Positions 47,243 through 56,776 of a stretch of DNA of 64,000 nucleotides are shown here, piece by piece. A model generated the notes under the pieces. That model was not told the origin of the DNA and made no database searches. It saw only the letters and a list, made by a program, of their open reading frames with translations. The translations under genes were made by a program, and so were the position numbers. The stretch spans positions 33,133-97,132 of the forward strand of contig JBQMRR010000015.1 in assembly GCA_052174495.1 (NCBI GenBank). Reading direction: 5' to 3'. The number at the start of each line of letters is the position of its first letter. Position 1 is the first letter of the stretch. The stretch comes from Arsenophonus sp052174495 (GTDB taxonomy: Bacteria; Pseudomonadota; Gammaproteobacteria; Enterobacterales; Enterobacteriaceae).

Positions 47243-48283
47243 TTATTTTTTATAGATAATAAAACCAATCGCATCATAAACCTTATTAAGGGTTATTTGA
47301 GCGCGGCCTTCTGCTCTGCTAGCACCTTCAGACATAATATTATTCAACAATTTTTCGTTATTACGAAATTCATTAAAACGAGTTTGGATATTTATTAACA
47401 TAGTTGAAACAGCTTCAGCAACGGTATTTTTAAGATCACCATATATTTTCCCAGCAAATTGTTTTTCTATATCTAAGGTAGATGTATCTGTTACCCCAGA
47501 AAGGATATCTATCAAATTAGAAATACCTGGTTTGTTTTCTAAATCATAATAAATTCGTGGTGGTTTATTGGAATCAGTAAGGGCACGTTTTATTTTTTTA
47601 GCTGCTGATTTAGGATTTTCTAATAAAGTTATTACATTATTGCGGTTATCATCTGATTTTGACATCTTTTTTTGTGTTTCTTGTAGAGAGATAATCCGCG
47701 CTCCTTTTTCAGGAATAAGGGGACTTGGTATGGTGAATATTTCACCATAGAGAGAATTGAAACGTTTAGCAATATCACGGCTTAATTCTAAATGTTGTTT
47801 TTGATCAATACCAACTGGAACTTGGTTTGCCTGATAAAGTAAAATATCAGCAGCCATTAATACTGGATAATCAAACAATCCAGTATTAATATTTTTAGTA
47901 TGACCAGTTGATTTATTTTTAAATTGCGTCATGCGCCTTAATTCATTAAAATAGGTATAACAGTTAAGTACCCAATTAAGTTGGGTATGTTGAGGAACAT
48001 GGGATTGAACAAAGATAATACTTTTTTTAGCATCAATGCCACAAGCTAAGTATAAGGCTAATGTATCAAGCGTACGCTTTCTTAATTCTTTGGGATCTTG
48101 ATAGACTGTAATGGCATGTTGATCAACAATACAATAAATACAGTCATAATTATTTTGCATCTTGACCCATTGGCGTAATGCACCAATATAGTTTCCAATG
48201 GTTAACTCCCCAGATGGTTGAGCCCCACTAAATACAATTAGTTTTTTATTAGTATTAATTAATTTTATAGAGGAGATCTTCAT
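47243..48283 (-). CDS. trpS: Tryptophanyl-tRNA synthetase
   Basis: TrpRS charges tRNA-Trp. The product is 346 residues against 334 in E. coli. The class I signatures are present: the HIGH-like PSGELTIGNYIG and KMSKS in KKMSKSDDNRNN. The extra residues are mostly an N-terminal extension (MKISSIKLINTNKKL) before IVFSGAQPSGEL; no other ATG lies closer to the conserved start. The gene ends the aroK-aroB-damX-dam-rpe-gph-trpS cluster in E. coli order, five bases or so after the stop of the gph remnant. Confidence 0.96.
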   Translation of the reverse strand: MKISSIKLINTNKKLIVFSGAQPSGELTIGNYIGALRQWVKMQNNYDCIYCIVDQHAITVYQDPKELRKRTLDTLALYLACGIDAKKSIIFVQSHVPQHTQLNWVLNCYTYFNELRRMTQFKNKSTGHTKNINTGLFDYPVLMAADILLYQANQVPVGIDQKQHLELSRDIAKRFNSLYGEIFTIPSPLIPEKGARIISLQETQKKMSKSDDNRNNVITLLENPKSAAKKIKRALTDSNKPPRIYYDLENKPGISNLIDILSGVTDTSTLDIEKQFAGKIYGDLKNTVAEAVSTMLINIQTRFNEFRNNEKLLNNIMSEGASRAEGRAQITLNKVYDAIGFIIYKK

Positions 48284-48287
48284 ATTA

Positions 48288-48735
48288 TTATTCCGGAATT
48301 GTTAAATATAGCAATTCTAACGCAGGAAGTTGATTGGTAAAGTTATCTAAGATATAATCTTATTTATTATAATAGTAAAGATTCAATGTAGTTATATCTA
48401 CAAGTTTAAAACTACACAAGGACAATCTGCAACTTTAACAGCTAAGATATCATTATGATAATTCCCGATAAATAATAGTTGATCTTTATATAGGGTAAAT
48501 TTCCTTTTGTAGGAAATAGTGAACTGAATTACTGAATTAAGGGTTTCTCTTTTACTTCATCACTTCGTAATTTTAAAAAAAATTAGAGGTCAATGATTAA
48601 TTTTTAATAAAAGATCAATAAATGTTGTTAACTTGTTTAAAAAGGTTATTTATCTATTTTTGCTAATCTGATAAGCGCAGTCCATTAATAGTACGATACA
48701 ATCTAAATTAAATGTGATAGCTTAATACTAGTTAA
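48288..48735 (-). pseudogene. gph: Phosphoglycolate phosphatase, C-terminal remnant
   Basis: The minus strand reads LLFIGNYHNDILAVKVADCPCVVLNL, matching the HAD motif IV region [26 protein letters not shown], and then NQLPALELLYLTIPE followed by a stop just before trpS. Only about 150 codons of space remain for a protein of about 252 residues, so roughly the first 40 percent is deleted, and the rest has stops and a frameshift. Its place between rpe and trpS confirms the identity. Confidence 0.82.
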
Positions 48736-48738
48736 TTT

Positions 48739-49419
48739 TTAAATGTAATAAGTTGCCTTAGTTAATTCTTTACGCATATCATCAATAACAGATTTGTAAT
48801 CTGGTTCATTAAAAATTGCAGAGCCAGCGACAAAAGTATCAGCACCTGCATTTGCAACATTAATGATATTATTAATGTTAATCCCACCATCAACTTCTAA
48901 TCGAATATTATAACCGTTATAATCGATCATTTTACGAACTTGATGTAATTTATTTAGGGTTTGTGGAATAAAAGTCTGTCCACCAAAACCAGGAATTACT
49001 GACATGATTAGGATCATATCTAATTTATCTATCACGTATTCTAAATAGTTTAACGGTGTAGCAGGATTAAAAGCTAAACCAGCTTTACATCCGTTATCTT
49101 TAATTAATTCTAATGTGCGATCAATATTCTCACATATTTCAGCATGAAAGGTAATATAGGTTGCGCCAACTTTAGCAAAGTCAGGAATCAGTTGATTTAC
49201 TTGTTTTACCATTAAATGGACATCAATTGGTATCTTAATACCGTAATCTCGCAATGCTTTACATATTATTGGACCGAAAGTTAAGTTTGGAACATAATGA
49301 TTATCCATAACATCAAAATGAATGATATCAGCGCCAGCTTTAATAACTTTCTTTATATCTTCGCCTAAATATGCAAAATTTGCGGATAAAATAGAGGGGG
49401 CAATTAAAAAATTTTTCAT
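48739..49419 (-). CDS. rpe: Ribulose-phosphate 3-epimerase
   Basis: Rpe interconverts ribulose 5-phosphate and xylulose 5-phosphate. The 226-residue TIM-barrel protein starts MKNFLIAPSILSANFAYLGED. Metal and catalytic residues appear in DIIHFDVMDNHYVPNLTFGP, DVHLMVKQV and LEVDGGINI. The start codon follows GGAGATAATA at a proper distance. It directly follows the dam remnant, whose stop lies two bases before the rpe ATG. Confidence 0.97.
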   Translation of the reverse strand: MKNFLIAPSILSANFAYLGEDIKKVIKAGADIIHFDVMDNHYVPNLTFGPIICKALRDYGIKIPIDVHLMVKQVNQLIPDFAKVGATYITFHAEICENIDRTLELIKDNGCKAGLAFNPATPLNYLEYVIDKLDMILIMSVIPGFGGQTFIPQTLNKLHQVRKMIDYNGYNIRLEVDGGININNIINVANAGADTFVAGSAIFNEPDYKSVIDDMRKELTKATYYI

Positions 49420-49421
49420 TA

Positions 49422-50270
49422 TTATCTCCGATTTGTTTTATCTTTTATGTTTTTAAAAATTGAATTATAAAATGCTAAAAGTTTATTGACTTCTCTATAA
49501 GAGAGACTATTACGACTAATTATTCTACGTACTATAGTAATATTTAGCTTAGAGTGATGATACCATTCTCTAGTCCTTGGTGTATCATAATTTGATATTA
49601 ATACAGGTGTTCCGTGTGTTGATGATAAATGATAAGCAATTTTAGCCAGATTTTATTCTTCTTTGTTACCAAAACTATTTATATGATTTTAGATAAAATT
49701 AGCCGCATTAAAAAGCGATGTTATAGGTGTAGATCGTATAGTAAACGATAGAACTTTTGTTTGTTGATAGTAATGTTTTTGATAGGTTTGGCAGCTAAAA
49801 TAGCTTTTTATGCTTTTTTAGTAAACCGATAGAGTTCATGTTCAGAAAATAAGGTTTATTATAACGCTCAAGTGGAACGTTATAATTCCCATTTTTAATT
49901 GTAACGACAAAGACCATTATAACAATGACAATTAAGATATAAAAATAATTCACTAGGCGTTTAGAATTATTACATAAGTTAAATTCTCTATGTAAACAAT
50001 AATATTACTAGGTATATTTAACTTATTATTAAAAAGTTGATATAAATGCTGCATAAATATTATCAGTATTGTATTTACAGTATTATATAAATTGATAAGA
50101 TCATTATTTATGTCAGCTAGGATGTAAAGCATTACAGTTAGTATTTAAAAATACTGAACCTGGTCCGATAAATGGTTCTACCAGACAATTACCTTCTCGT
50201 AGATATTTTAACTTATTCTACCAGAAGAAGTTTGCCGAGAACTAATTTTAAAAAACGCGTTTTTCTTCGT
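49422..50270 (-). pseudogene. dam: DNA adenine methyltransferase, decayed
   Basis: Dam methylates adenine in GATC and guides mismatch repair and replication control. The remnant opens TKKNAFFKI with ACG in place of the start ATG (family MKKNRAFLKWAGGK). WIEPFIGPGSVFLNTNCNALHPS matches the LVEPFVGAGSVFLNTDFSRYILAD region, which binds AdoMet, and the end reads VRRIISRNSLSYREVNKLLAFYNS (VRRSISSNGGTRKKVDELLALYK). Frameshifts and stops fill the middle; the catalytic DPPY is not recoverable. It lies between damX and rpe, as in E. coli. Confidence 0.9.
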
Positions 50271-50347
50271 ATCGCCATTTTTATCTAAATGCTGCAAAGT
50301 TTTTGGTATGTTCTGTTTATAATAGAGCATTTTCTCTTAATAATTCT

Positions 50348-51229
50348 TTATTTTTGATCTTGCTTTACTTGTTGAAATTTTCTAACCCATGGTTTTTTTT
50401 TCTGAACAGAAGGAGGCAAAATTAAAGTCGCATTTTTTGCTTCACTGACTGAGCGGTAATTACCATGGATAAGAACATACCATGGTTGCCCATTACGTGT
50501 GGACTTATATATTTTATAATTAATTAAGTGATTATTTTTAGCAAATGCTTCTAGAGAATTTGAACGGCTTGCGCTACTTAATTGTAATGTGTAATTGCTT
50601 GCTGGAGCCGATAATAAATCAGCATTTTCATTTATATGTCTTTGAACTATAGGTTTTATTTTTGTTTCAGGATTAGTTTTAATTGGTTCAACAATCTTTA
50701 CTAAAATAGTAGATGAAGGTTTTATTGATAATGGTATTGATGTTGGATTTTCAGCTAGTTGTTGCTTTATATTAGGTAATGTTTCTCCTTGTCGTAAAGC
50801 ATCAATAACCTTACTAGGGATTTCAATACGTTTATCTTGACCTTGATTAGGTAAAGGTAAAGAACTTTTAGTTTGTATATTACTAATTAAAGGCATCATA
50901 GTTTCACTTTGTGGTTGATTATGTTCTTTAGATAAAGGTAAAGAAGATTCATTTAATAGTGATGTTGATTTATAAATATTGATATTACGTTTATTTATTG
51001 CTGTAGAAGTATGTTGTTTCTCATGATTAGTTGGTGCTTTAAGTGCTGAGCTAATTGCAATAATAAGTAATAATAGAACCAAAATAGCAATACCAATCAT
51101 GACATGTTGTCGAGAAGCTAGATGGTATTTAGATTCTTGCTGACGTGAACGTAATACAGGTCTATCTGAAGTATCTGGTCGGAAGTTACTCTGATCTTGT
51201 GGATCTCTTTCTGGTTTAAACTTGTCCAT
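50348..51229 (-). CDS. damX: Cell division protein DamX with SPOR domain
   Basis: DamX is an inner-membrane protein recruited to the septal ring. The 293-residue product has a cytoplasmic N-terminus, one membrane helix (about residues 44-63, IGIAILVLLLLIIAI), a long low-complexity periplasmic linker rich in S, P and N, and a C-terminal SPOR domain (about 210-285, NYTLQLSSASRSNSLEAF...PWYVLIHGNYRSVSEA) that binds denuded peptidoglycan. E. coli DamX has 428 residues; the linker is much shorter here. It sits between aroB and dam in E. coli order. The start is followed by MDKFKPERD and has a GGAGGG-type binding site. Confidence 0.92.
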   Translation of the reverse strand: MDKFKPERDPQDQSNFRPDTSDRPVLRSRQQESKYHLASRQHVMIGIAILVLLLLIIAISSALKAPTNHEKQHTSTAINKRNINIYKSTSLLNESSLPLSKEHNQPQSETMMPLISNIQTKSSLPLPNQGQDKRIEIPSKVIDALRQGETLPNIKQQLAENPTSIPLSIKPSSTILVKIVEPIKTNPETKIKPIVQRHINENADLLSAPASNYTLQLSSASRSNSLEAFAKNNHLINYKIYKSTRNGQPWYVLIHGNYRSVSEAKNATLILPPSVQKKKPWVRKFQQVKQDQK

Positions 51230-51356
51230 TCTCCCTCCATTTAAGGTTGATCACCTTAAATCATGAATAAAGATGATTTTGGTAGTTTAATTCTAATTAT
51301 ACGGATATTTATTATAGTTCCACTAATGACCTATCCTTACCTATCTTAATCACGGT

Positions 51357-52451
51357 TTAATTTGTATCTAGGCATTGTTTAATTGCTTTTAAAACAATAT
51401 TATGACTTACATTAGTGTATAATTCTGCATTACCAATAGATTTGGGTAACACTAGATTCAGTTGATTATTAAATACTTTTTTATCTCTCATCATGTGAGG
51501 TAAATAAGCTTCAGCAGGCATTTTTGCTGGTCCTTTAGTAGGAATATTTGCTTGTCTCAGTAAGTTTAAAATGCGTTCAGTATCATTTTTGTTAAATTCA
51601 CCAATTAACTCTGCAGTTTTTGCTGCCATCATGATACCTGCAGAAACTGCCTCACCATGTAGCCAGGAACCATAGCCTAATTCAGTTTCAATAGCATGAG
51701 CAAAGGTATGCCCTAAGTTCAATAATGCACGTTGTCCACTGGTTTCTTTTTCATCTATGGCAATGATTTTTGCTTTTAATTCACAGCAAATCCGGATACA
51801 ATAAGATATTTTTTTTTCATCAAAATTAAATAGTTTATTAATATTTTTTTCTAACCAACAAAAAAAATCATTATCTAAAATAATACCATATTTAATAATT
51901 TCTGCTAAGCCTGAAGAAAATTGACGTGCTGGTAATGTTTTTAGACTATCTAAATCAATAATTACCGATATTGGCTGATAGAAAGCACCAATCATGTTTT
52001 TACCTAATGGATGATTAACTCCTGTTTTTCCTCCAACAGATGAGTCAATTTGAGATAAAAGCGAGGTTGGTGCTTGAATAAAACGAACGCCTCTTTGATA
52101 GCAGGCGGCAGCAAATCCTACCAAGTCACCAATTACACCGCCTCCAAGGGCAATAAGAGTGGTGCTTCGAGGATGATTTTTTTTTAATAAAGCAGTAAAA
52201 ATAGTATTAAGGGTAGCTAATGATTTATACTGTTCTCCGTCAGGTAGAACAATCTCATCAACTTTGACGCCCATTTTTGTAAGAGTAGATTTTACTCTTG
52301 CAGAATAAATAGAATGTAGCGTTTTGTTCGTTATAATCATTACATATTCGCCACTTTTAAGTGGTAAAAAAGCATCAGATGAATTAAGTAAACCAAAAGC
52401 GATATTAATAGGGTAACTCCATTTACCAAGTGTAACTATCAATTTTTCCAT
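51357..52451 (-). CDS. aroB: 3-Dehydroquinate synthase
   Basis: AroB makes 3-dehydroquinate from DAHP, the second step of the shikimate pathway, using NAD and zinc. The 364-residue product starts MEKLIVTLGKWSYPI. The NAD-binding motif GGGVIGDLVGFAA is intact, as are SQIDSSVGGKTGVNHP and the zinc-binding segments NLGHTFAHAIE and WLHGEAVSAG. It follows aroK by 56 bases and is probably cotranscribed with it. Confidence 0.97.
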   Translation of the reverse strand: MEKLIVTLGKWSYPINIAFGLLNSSDAFLPLKSGEYVMIITNKTLHSIYSARVKSTLTKMGVKVDEIVLPDGEQYKSLATLNTIFTALLKKNHPRSTTLIALGGGVIGDLVGFAAACYQRGVRFIQAPTSLLSQIDSSVGGKTGVNHPLGKNMIGAFYQPISVIIDLDSLKTLPARQFSSGLAEIIKYGIILDNDFFCWLEKNINKLFNFDEKKISYCIRICCELKAKIIAIDEKETSGQRALLNLGHTFAHAIETELGYGSWLHGEAVSAGIMMAAKTAELIGEFNKNDTERILNLLRQANIPTKGPAKMPAEAYLPHMMRDKKVFNNQLNLVLPKSIGNAELYTNVSHNIVLKAIKQCLDTN

Positions 52452-52507
52452 ATTAATTTTACCTTTTATGAGGTAGTTAATCAGTCATTATTATTCATTT
52501 ATTAAAA

Positions 52508-53029
52508 TTAAGTATTTTTTAATAACTCAATTATTTGATTAGCAACTACTTTTGCACTTTGATCGTCAGTACGAATAATAATGTCTGAGATTTCTTCATA
52601 AAGTGGATTACGTTCATGAGAAAGTTTTTCTAAAATTTCACGAGCATGGTGATCTATTTGCAATAAAGGTCTTTTTTTATCATGTTGAGTTCGTATCATT
52701 TGTTTTTCAATTTTAGTTTCAAGATAAACGACTACCCCACGAGCAGATAGTCGGTTTCGTATTTCTTTTGATTTTACCGATCCTCCCCCTGTTGCTAGAA
52801 TAATGCCTTGTTTTTTTGTAAGGTCATTGATAATTTTTTCTTCACGTTCCCGAAAGCCTTCTTCACCTTCTAAATCAAACACCCAACTAACATCAGCACC
52901 AGTACGTCGTTCAATTTCTTGATCGGAATCAAAAAACTCCATTATAAGTTGTTGCGCTAGTTGGCGACCAATAGTACTTTTTCCGGCGCCCATAGGCCCA
53001 ACCAGAAATATATTGCGTTTTTCTGCCAT
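52508..53029 (-). CDS. aroK: Shikimate kinase I
   Basis: AroK phosphorylates shikimate at the 3-hydroxyl with ATP. The 173-residue product has the Walker A motif GPMGAGKST (residues 11-19), the DSD substrate motif at 35-37 (FFDSDQEIERRTG), GGGSV and the lid region around RPLLQ. The length and N-terminus (MAEKRNIFLVGPMG) match E. coli AroK and differ from AroL. It opens the aroK-aroB-damX cluster; upstream hof genes are not seen. Confidence 0.97.
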   Translation of the reverse strand: MAEKRNIFLVGPMGAGKSTIGRQLAQQLIMEFFDSDQEIERRTGADVSWVFDLEGEEGFREREEKIINDLTKKQGIILATGGGSVKSKEIRNRLSARGVVVYLETKIEKQMIRTQHDKKRPLLQIDHHAREILEKLSHERNPLYEEISDIIIRTDDQSAKVVANQIIELLKNT

Positions 53030-53502
53030 GTTTTTGGTATTACTAAAATTAGTTGTTAATGATAACCCACCCCCCGCTAATCAAACTAGCAACGGGACCT
53101 ATAATTAAAATCTTATGAATGTTAACATCTTTTTTACATATAAAAGAAAAATCTAAAATACATTTAGTTTTTTAAATTATATAGAAATCGTCTGTTTTTA
53201 AAACAAAACTAATAGTAATATTCTTCACAGTTTAAAATTCAGAATATTAAGTAATGCGTGATATACCGTATTACCAAGATCAAGTGTTTGTTTTCAAATT
53301 TGTTTGCACACTAAGTTTAACATCAATCAATTTGAAAACTACATTAATATTTCTTACGAAAAATATATTATTTGCTACCAATTATAAATGATATTAAATG
53401 GGATATAAAAATTATTGCAATATTTTATAGTTAAAAAATGCGATTCTAATCGTACATATAAAAGTTTTTTATCAAGTGTGTGCTATTTGACTTATATTGA
53501 CA
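53030..53502. other. AT-rich stretch upstream of aroK, no gene
   Basis: Contains a CCCACCCCCCGC tract near 53067 and otherwise AT-rich sequence. The aroK promoter must lie here, but no site is clear. Confidence 0.35.
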
Positions 53503-53600
53503 AAAGTTATTGGTAAAAATCCCTTATACTATATGAAGGATTTTTCCTACAGGAAGTTGCTATAAAACAAATAGCATACAGATCAAAGAGACTCTTTTAT
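53503..53600 (+). repeat. Dispersed repeat, partner of 9111-9208
   Basis: Shares TATACTATATGAAGGATTTTTC and AGCATACAGATCAAAGAGACTC with the other copy in the same order and spacing. Sequence continues into unassigned AT-rich DNA and then family B at about 54.11 kb. Confidence 0.55.
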
Positions 53601-54109
53601 TACTCCCTATTATCATAGGTTGGATTTTATTATTTTGGGACGGTGAGAATTTATTGAATGATGATATTAATTAATATATTGAAGTAAATTATTTCATTCT
53701 ATCCTGCATTACTATAAGTGAACATCTTATCTCCTGTAGACATAAATAAGTTGCAACGATATCATTGCAAAATCCTAGATTCTAGGAAATTATTTGATAA
53801 TATTATTGAAAGTGGTCCTCTGGTAAAACTAGATTACAAAGATAAATTATTTAGTTATTGTGATGTATGCTAAAATAGCTTGAATTAAAAAATTAAATTG
53901 CTATTTAATTAGATAGCAGAACTATCCTTTTCTAAGGGGGGAGAAGATTAGGAGAATTAGTTTACTGTTCTACTAAAATAAGTTAAAATTTCATCATTAG
54001 TCTATATTTGACCTAGTACACTAATTTTATAGACATTAAATTCTATGAATTAACTTAAAAAGTATTCTTTTTCTATTTTTTATACATTTTTCTGACAACA
54101 ATTTAGTTA

Positions 54110-55235
54110 CTTTGCTCGCTAGTATGAGGGTCGGTAAAAGTAGCCTGTCGACACACATAGAATGCATTTGTACGTATCTGTGCGGCAGAAAATCCTTTTA
54201 TTAAAGCAAGCAAACCATGGTTTTCCGGTTTTTTTTGAGCTGTCATCTTTGAATGCCTTATACACATTTTCGGTAATAGTGTACCTAATTTACGATTTAA
54301 TAAGAAACTATAGTAATGTTAGTAGCTTAATCTATTGCCCAGATTATCGCTAATATAGTTCTAAATCATTTTTTCTTGCAACAAAATCTTTGCCGGTACT
54401 GCTAGTTAAGTGGTTATAGTAATGATGTGCAATAATATTTCTATTCAGAAATGACATAAATTTTAACGCGGATACCAATGATCATTTAAAGTAGTACCGC
54501 CTGAGTTATTTCATACTGTATATCACCTTTTCTCTTTTTTAGAAAACTGTACTTCTCTAAATAACCATCTGTACGATACTTTACAGAGTATTCAATATTA
54601 TTTTTTGATTCGGATATATCAAAAACTAGGAAATCTAGGATTTATTAGGTAATAGCTGTGACGTATAGCAGCCGGATGACAGCATATTAGCAGGGAGATT
54701 TCTCTTCTGCCGCTCTTTTTTAAAATAGCTCTCTATCATACAGTATGTTTAATATCTATGCCGCTACGTGCGACGAAGATATGAAGATGCCGATATTGAT
54801 GAAGTTTTCGATCATAAATACTCAAGGCATAGAAGATATCAATTTTTGATACCCTGGTTTGAGTACCTACTTTAGTATAGCACGGATACTAGTCTGAAAT
54901 AGATCTCTGAGTATCAACGAGTTATTGTTGAAAAAAGCCAAGGAAGGTAGGAATAGTGAAAATAATGTTTCCCAGTCGTAGTTGAGTAAAGTATAAGCCT
55001 GCTATATTAACGATTACTCGATAGCTTTAAAGCTGCATAAACTGTAGATTTTTGACTTACAGATTTAGTACAAACAGCTGTGAGAAGATTTAGGAGAGGT
55101 ATAGTAGTAACGGCCGGAATTACTAGACACATTTAAGATGTTGTTACAGATAAACATTTATTCGATAGATAAATTTGATCCGTAAGTTAATATTTTTATT
55201 ATATTTTTTAAGAAATTTATTCTAGATATCATCAA
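54110..55235. mobile_element. Unassigned repeat family B, left part, cut by IS256
   Basis: Aligns with 20.5-21.67 kb (AATGCATTTGTACGTATCTGTGCGG; ATTTAAGAAACTATAG-type blocks; AGAAATTTATTCTAGATATCATCAA against GAAATTTATTTCAGCCGTCATCAA). The match ends at ATCATCAA exactly where the IS256 terminal repeat GAGTTATTAG begins, so the IS256 copy inserted into family B. Confidence 0.55.
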
Positions 55236-56586
55236 GAGTTATTAGTAAATCTGGTTTATGATGATCAGGCTAGAGTTCTATTCTGATCCTTCATGAATCT
55301 CTTTTTAATCTTCTTAAATTAGCCGTTGTTTATCACCAGGATTACCAGATCGGCTCCCCTTCTCCTCCCACTCTTCTACTTACCTAGTTCCAGTTTTTTT
55401 AACTAGGTCAAGGGTAGCTTAAATACCATTAAAATGGCTGTTTTCTTTAACAATACTTCTTTTGGTATATCAGCTTCATAGCCCAATTGTCATAAAACTA
55501 ATTCAATCGAATTTTTTATTCTTATTAATGCTAAGTGGGATTAACAGGAAGCTATAGAATGCAAGCAGCTCTTCTCAATCTTTTCTAACATTCTTATTGT
55601 GCTTGAGGATATTCTGATAATTTTTCTAACAAAGTATCAAGAGATTTATATTAGTGGCATCATAGCTCTTTGCTAGTTATGCTATCCAGCAAATCATATT
55701 AATTTTAGGTATTGAATGCTTTTATAGAGTTAAGCAAGCATATTAACTATTTTATGTACCCAACACAGCCTTATTGCTTCATATTCTAAAATATGTTTAT
55801 CATTATCTTTTTAAGACTAAAGCACCAGCTCCCATAGCAAGATCAAGAGATATGGTTAAGGCGTCACCGTTTGCACGTGCTTATCCAAAAGTTCGATTCA
55901 GTTGCTTCTAATTTTTAATAACCATCTTTAACGCCAATCTAGCTCCTTTATGTCTATGCGCAGTCCAGCGGACAATATAAGCGGTAGGTAAAAAGTAATC
56001 AACTTACCTACCGCTTATATTGTCCGCTGGACTGCGCATAGACATAAAGGAGCTAGATTGGCGTTAAAGATGGTTATTAAAAATTAGAAGCAAAATTAGC
56101 TAAACTTCATTTCCAAAAGCTATTCAATACAGAAAGTTAAAGTGAGCTGCGGGAAGGTACCTGACTAGCAAGGATCCGCTACGTTGCTGATAAAGTCCTT
56201 GATATTTTGTTGGAAATGTTTTTCAGCGTATCCTAAAAAAGATATGAAAAATCTAAATAAAGAGCGAGAAGAGCTATTGGTATTTTATAGCTCCCCATCA
56301 GCATATTGGCATAAATAAAAGTGAGGAATTGAATTGAGTCGAATTTTTATGATAGTGAGGTTACGAATCCAATGTACGAAGCACTGTAAGTTCAAGAAAA
56401 ACAACCATTTCAAGGTTATTTAGGATTTTCTTCAAGTTGATTATAAAATCTGGAGCTGGATAAGAGGATTTTACTTATTGACCATACTAGCAAAACAACG
56501 TCAAATTTAAGAATGGATGGATAGCAAATTCACGAAGCGATCATAGCAAAAAATGACCATAATTATACTAGATTTGCTAAGAATTC
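55236..56586. mobile_element. Two IS256 fragments fused head to head
   Basis: From 55236 to about 55997 the sequence is a minus-strand IS256 copy starting at its transposase-C-terminal end (GAGTTATTAGTAAATCTGG). From about 55998 to 56586 it is a plus-strand copy running to the same kind of end (CTAGATTTGCTAAGAATTC). The transposase N-terminal halves are missing from both. The join is the palindrome at 55902-56093. Outside that core the two arms have diverged like any other pair of copies here. Confidence 0.78.
55902..56093. repeat. Perfect inverted repeat, 90-base arms with 12-base loop
   Basis: Bases 55902-55991 are the exact reverse complement of 56004-56093; the spacer at 55992-56003 is AAAGTAATCAAC. 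The arms end abruptly at 55901/56094. The centre coincides with a short inverted repeat native to this IS256 family (AGGTAA...TTACCT here; AAGGCA...TGCCT in the 44.8 kb copy). Confidence 0.97.
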
Positions 56587-56776
56587 TATTATTCTTAAAA
56601 TTACTTTAATAATAAAGATAAAAATTACTTAATTTAAATCAAAAATTAGTATTTAATACTATTAGTTAATAATTAGTACTTTATATATTTCAATACCATT
56701 GAAACTATTAAATTTTATAAAAATTTAACCTGGAATAAATATAGAAAGATTTAAGTGGGCAAATTATTTATTAATA

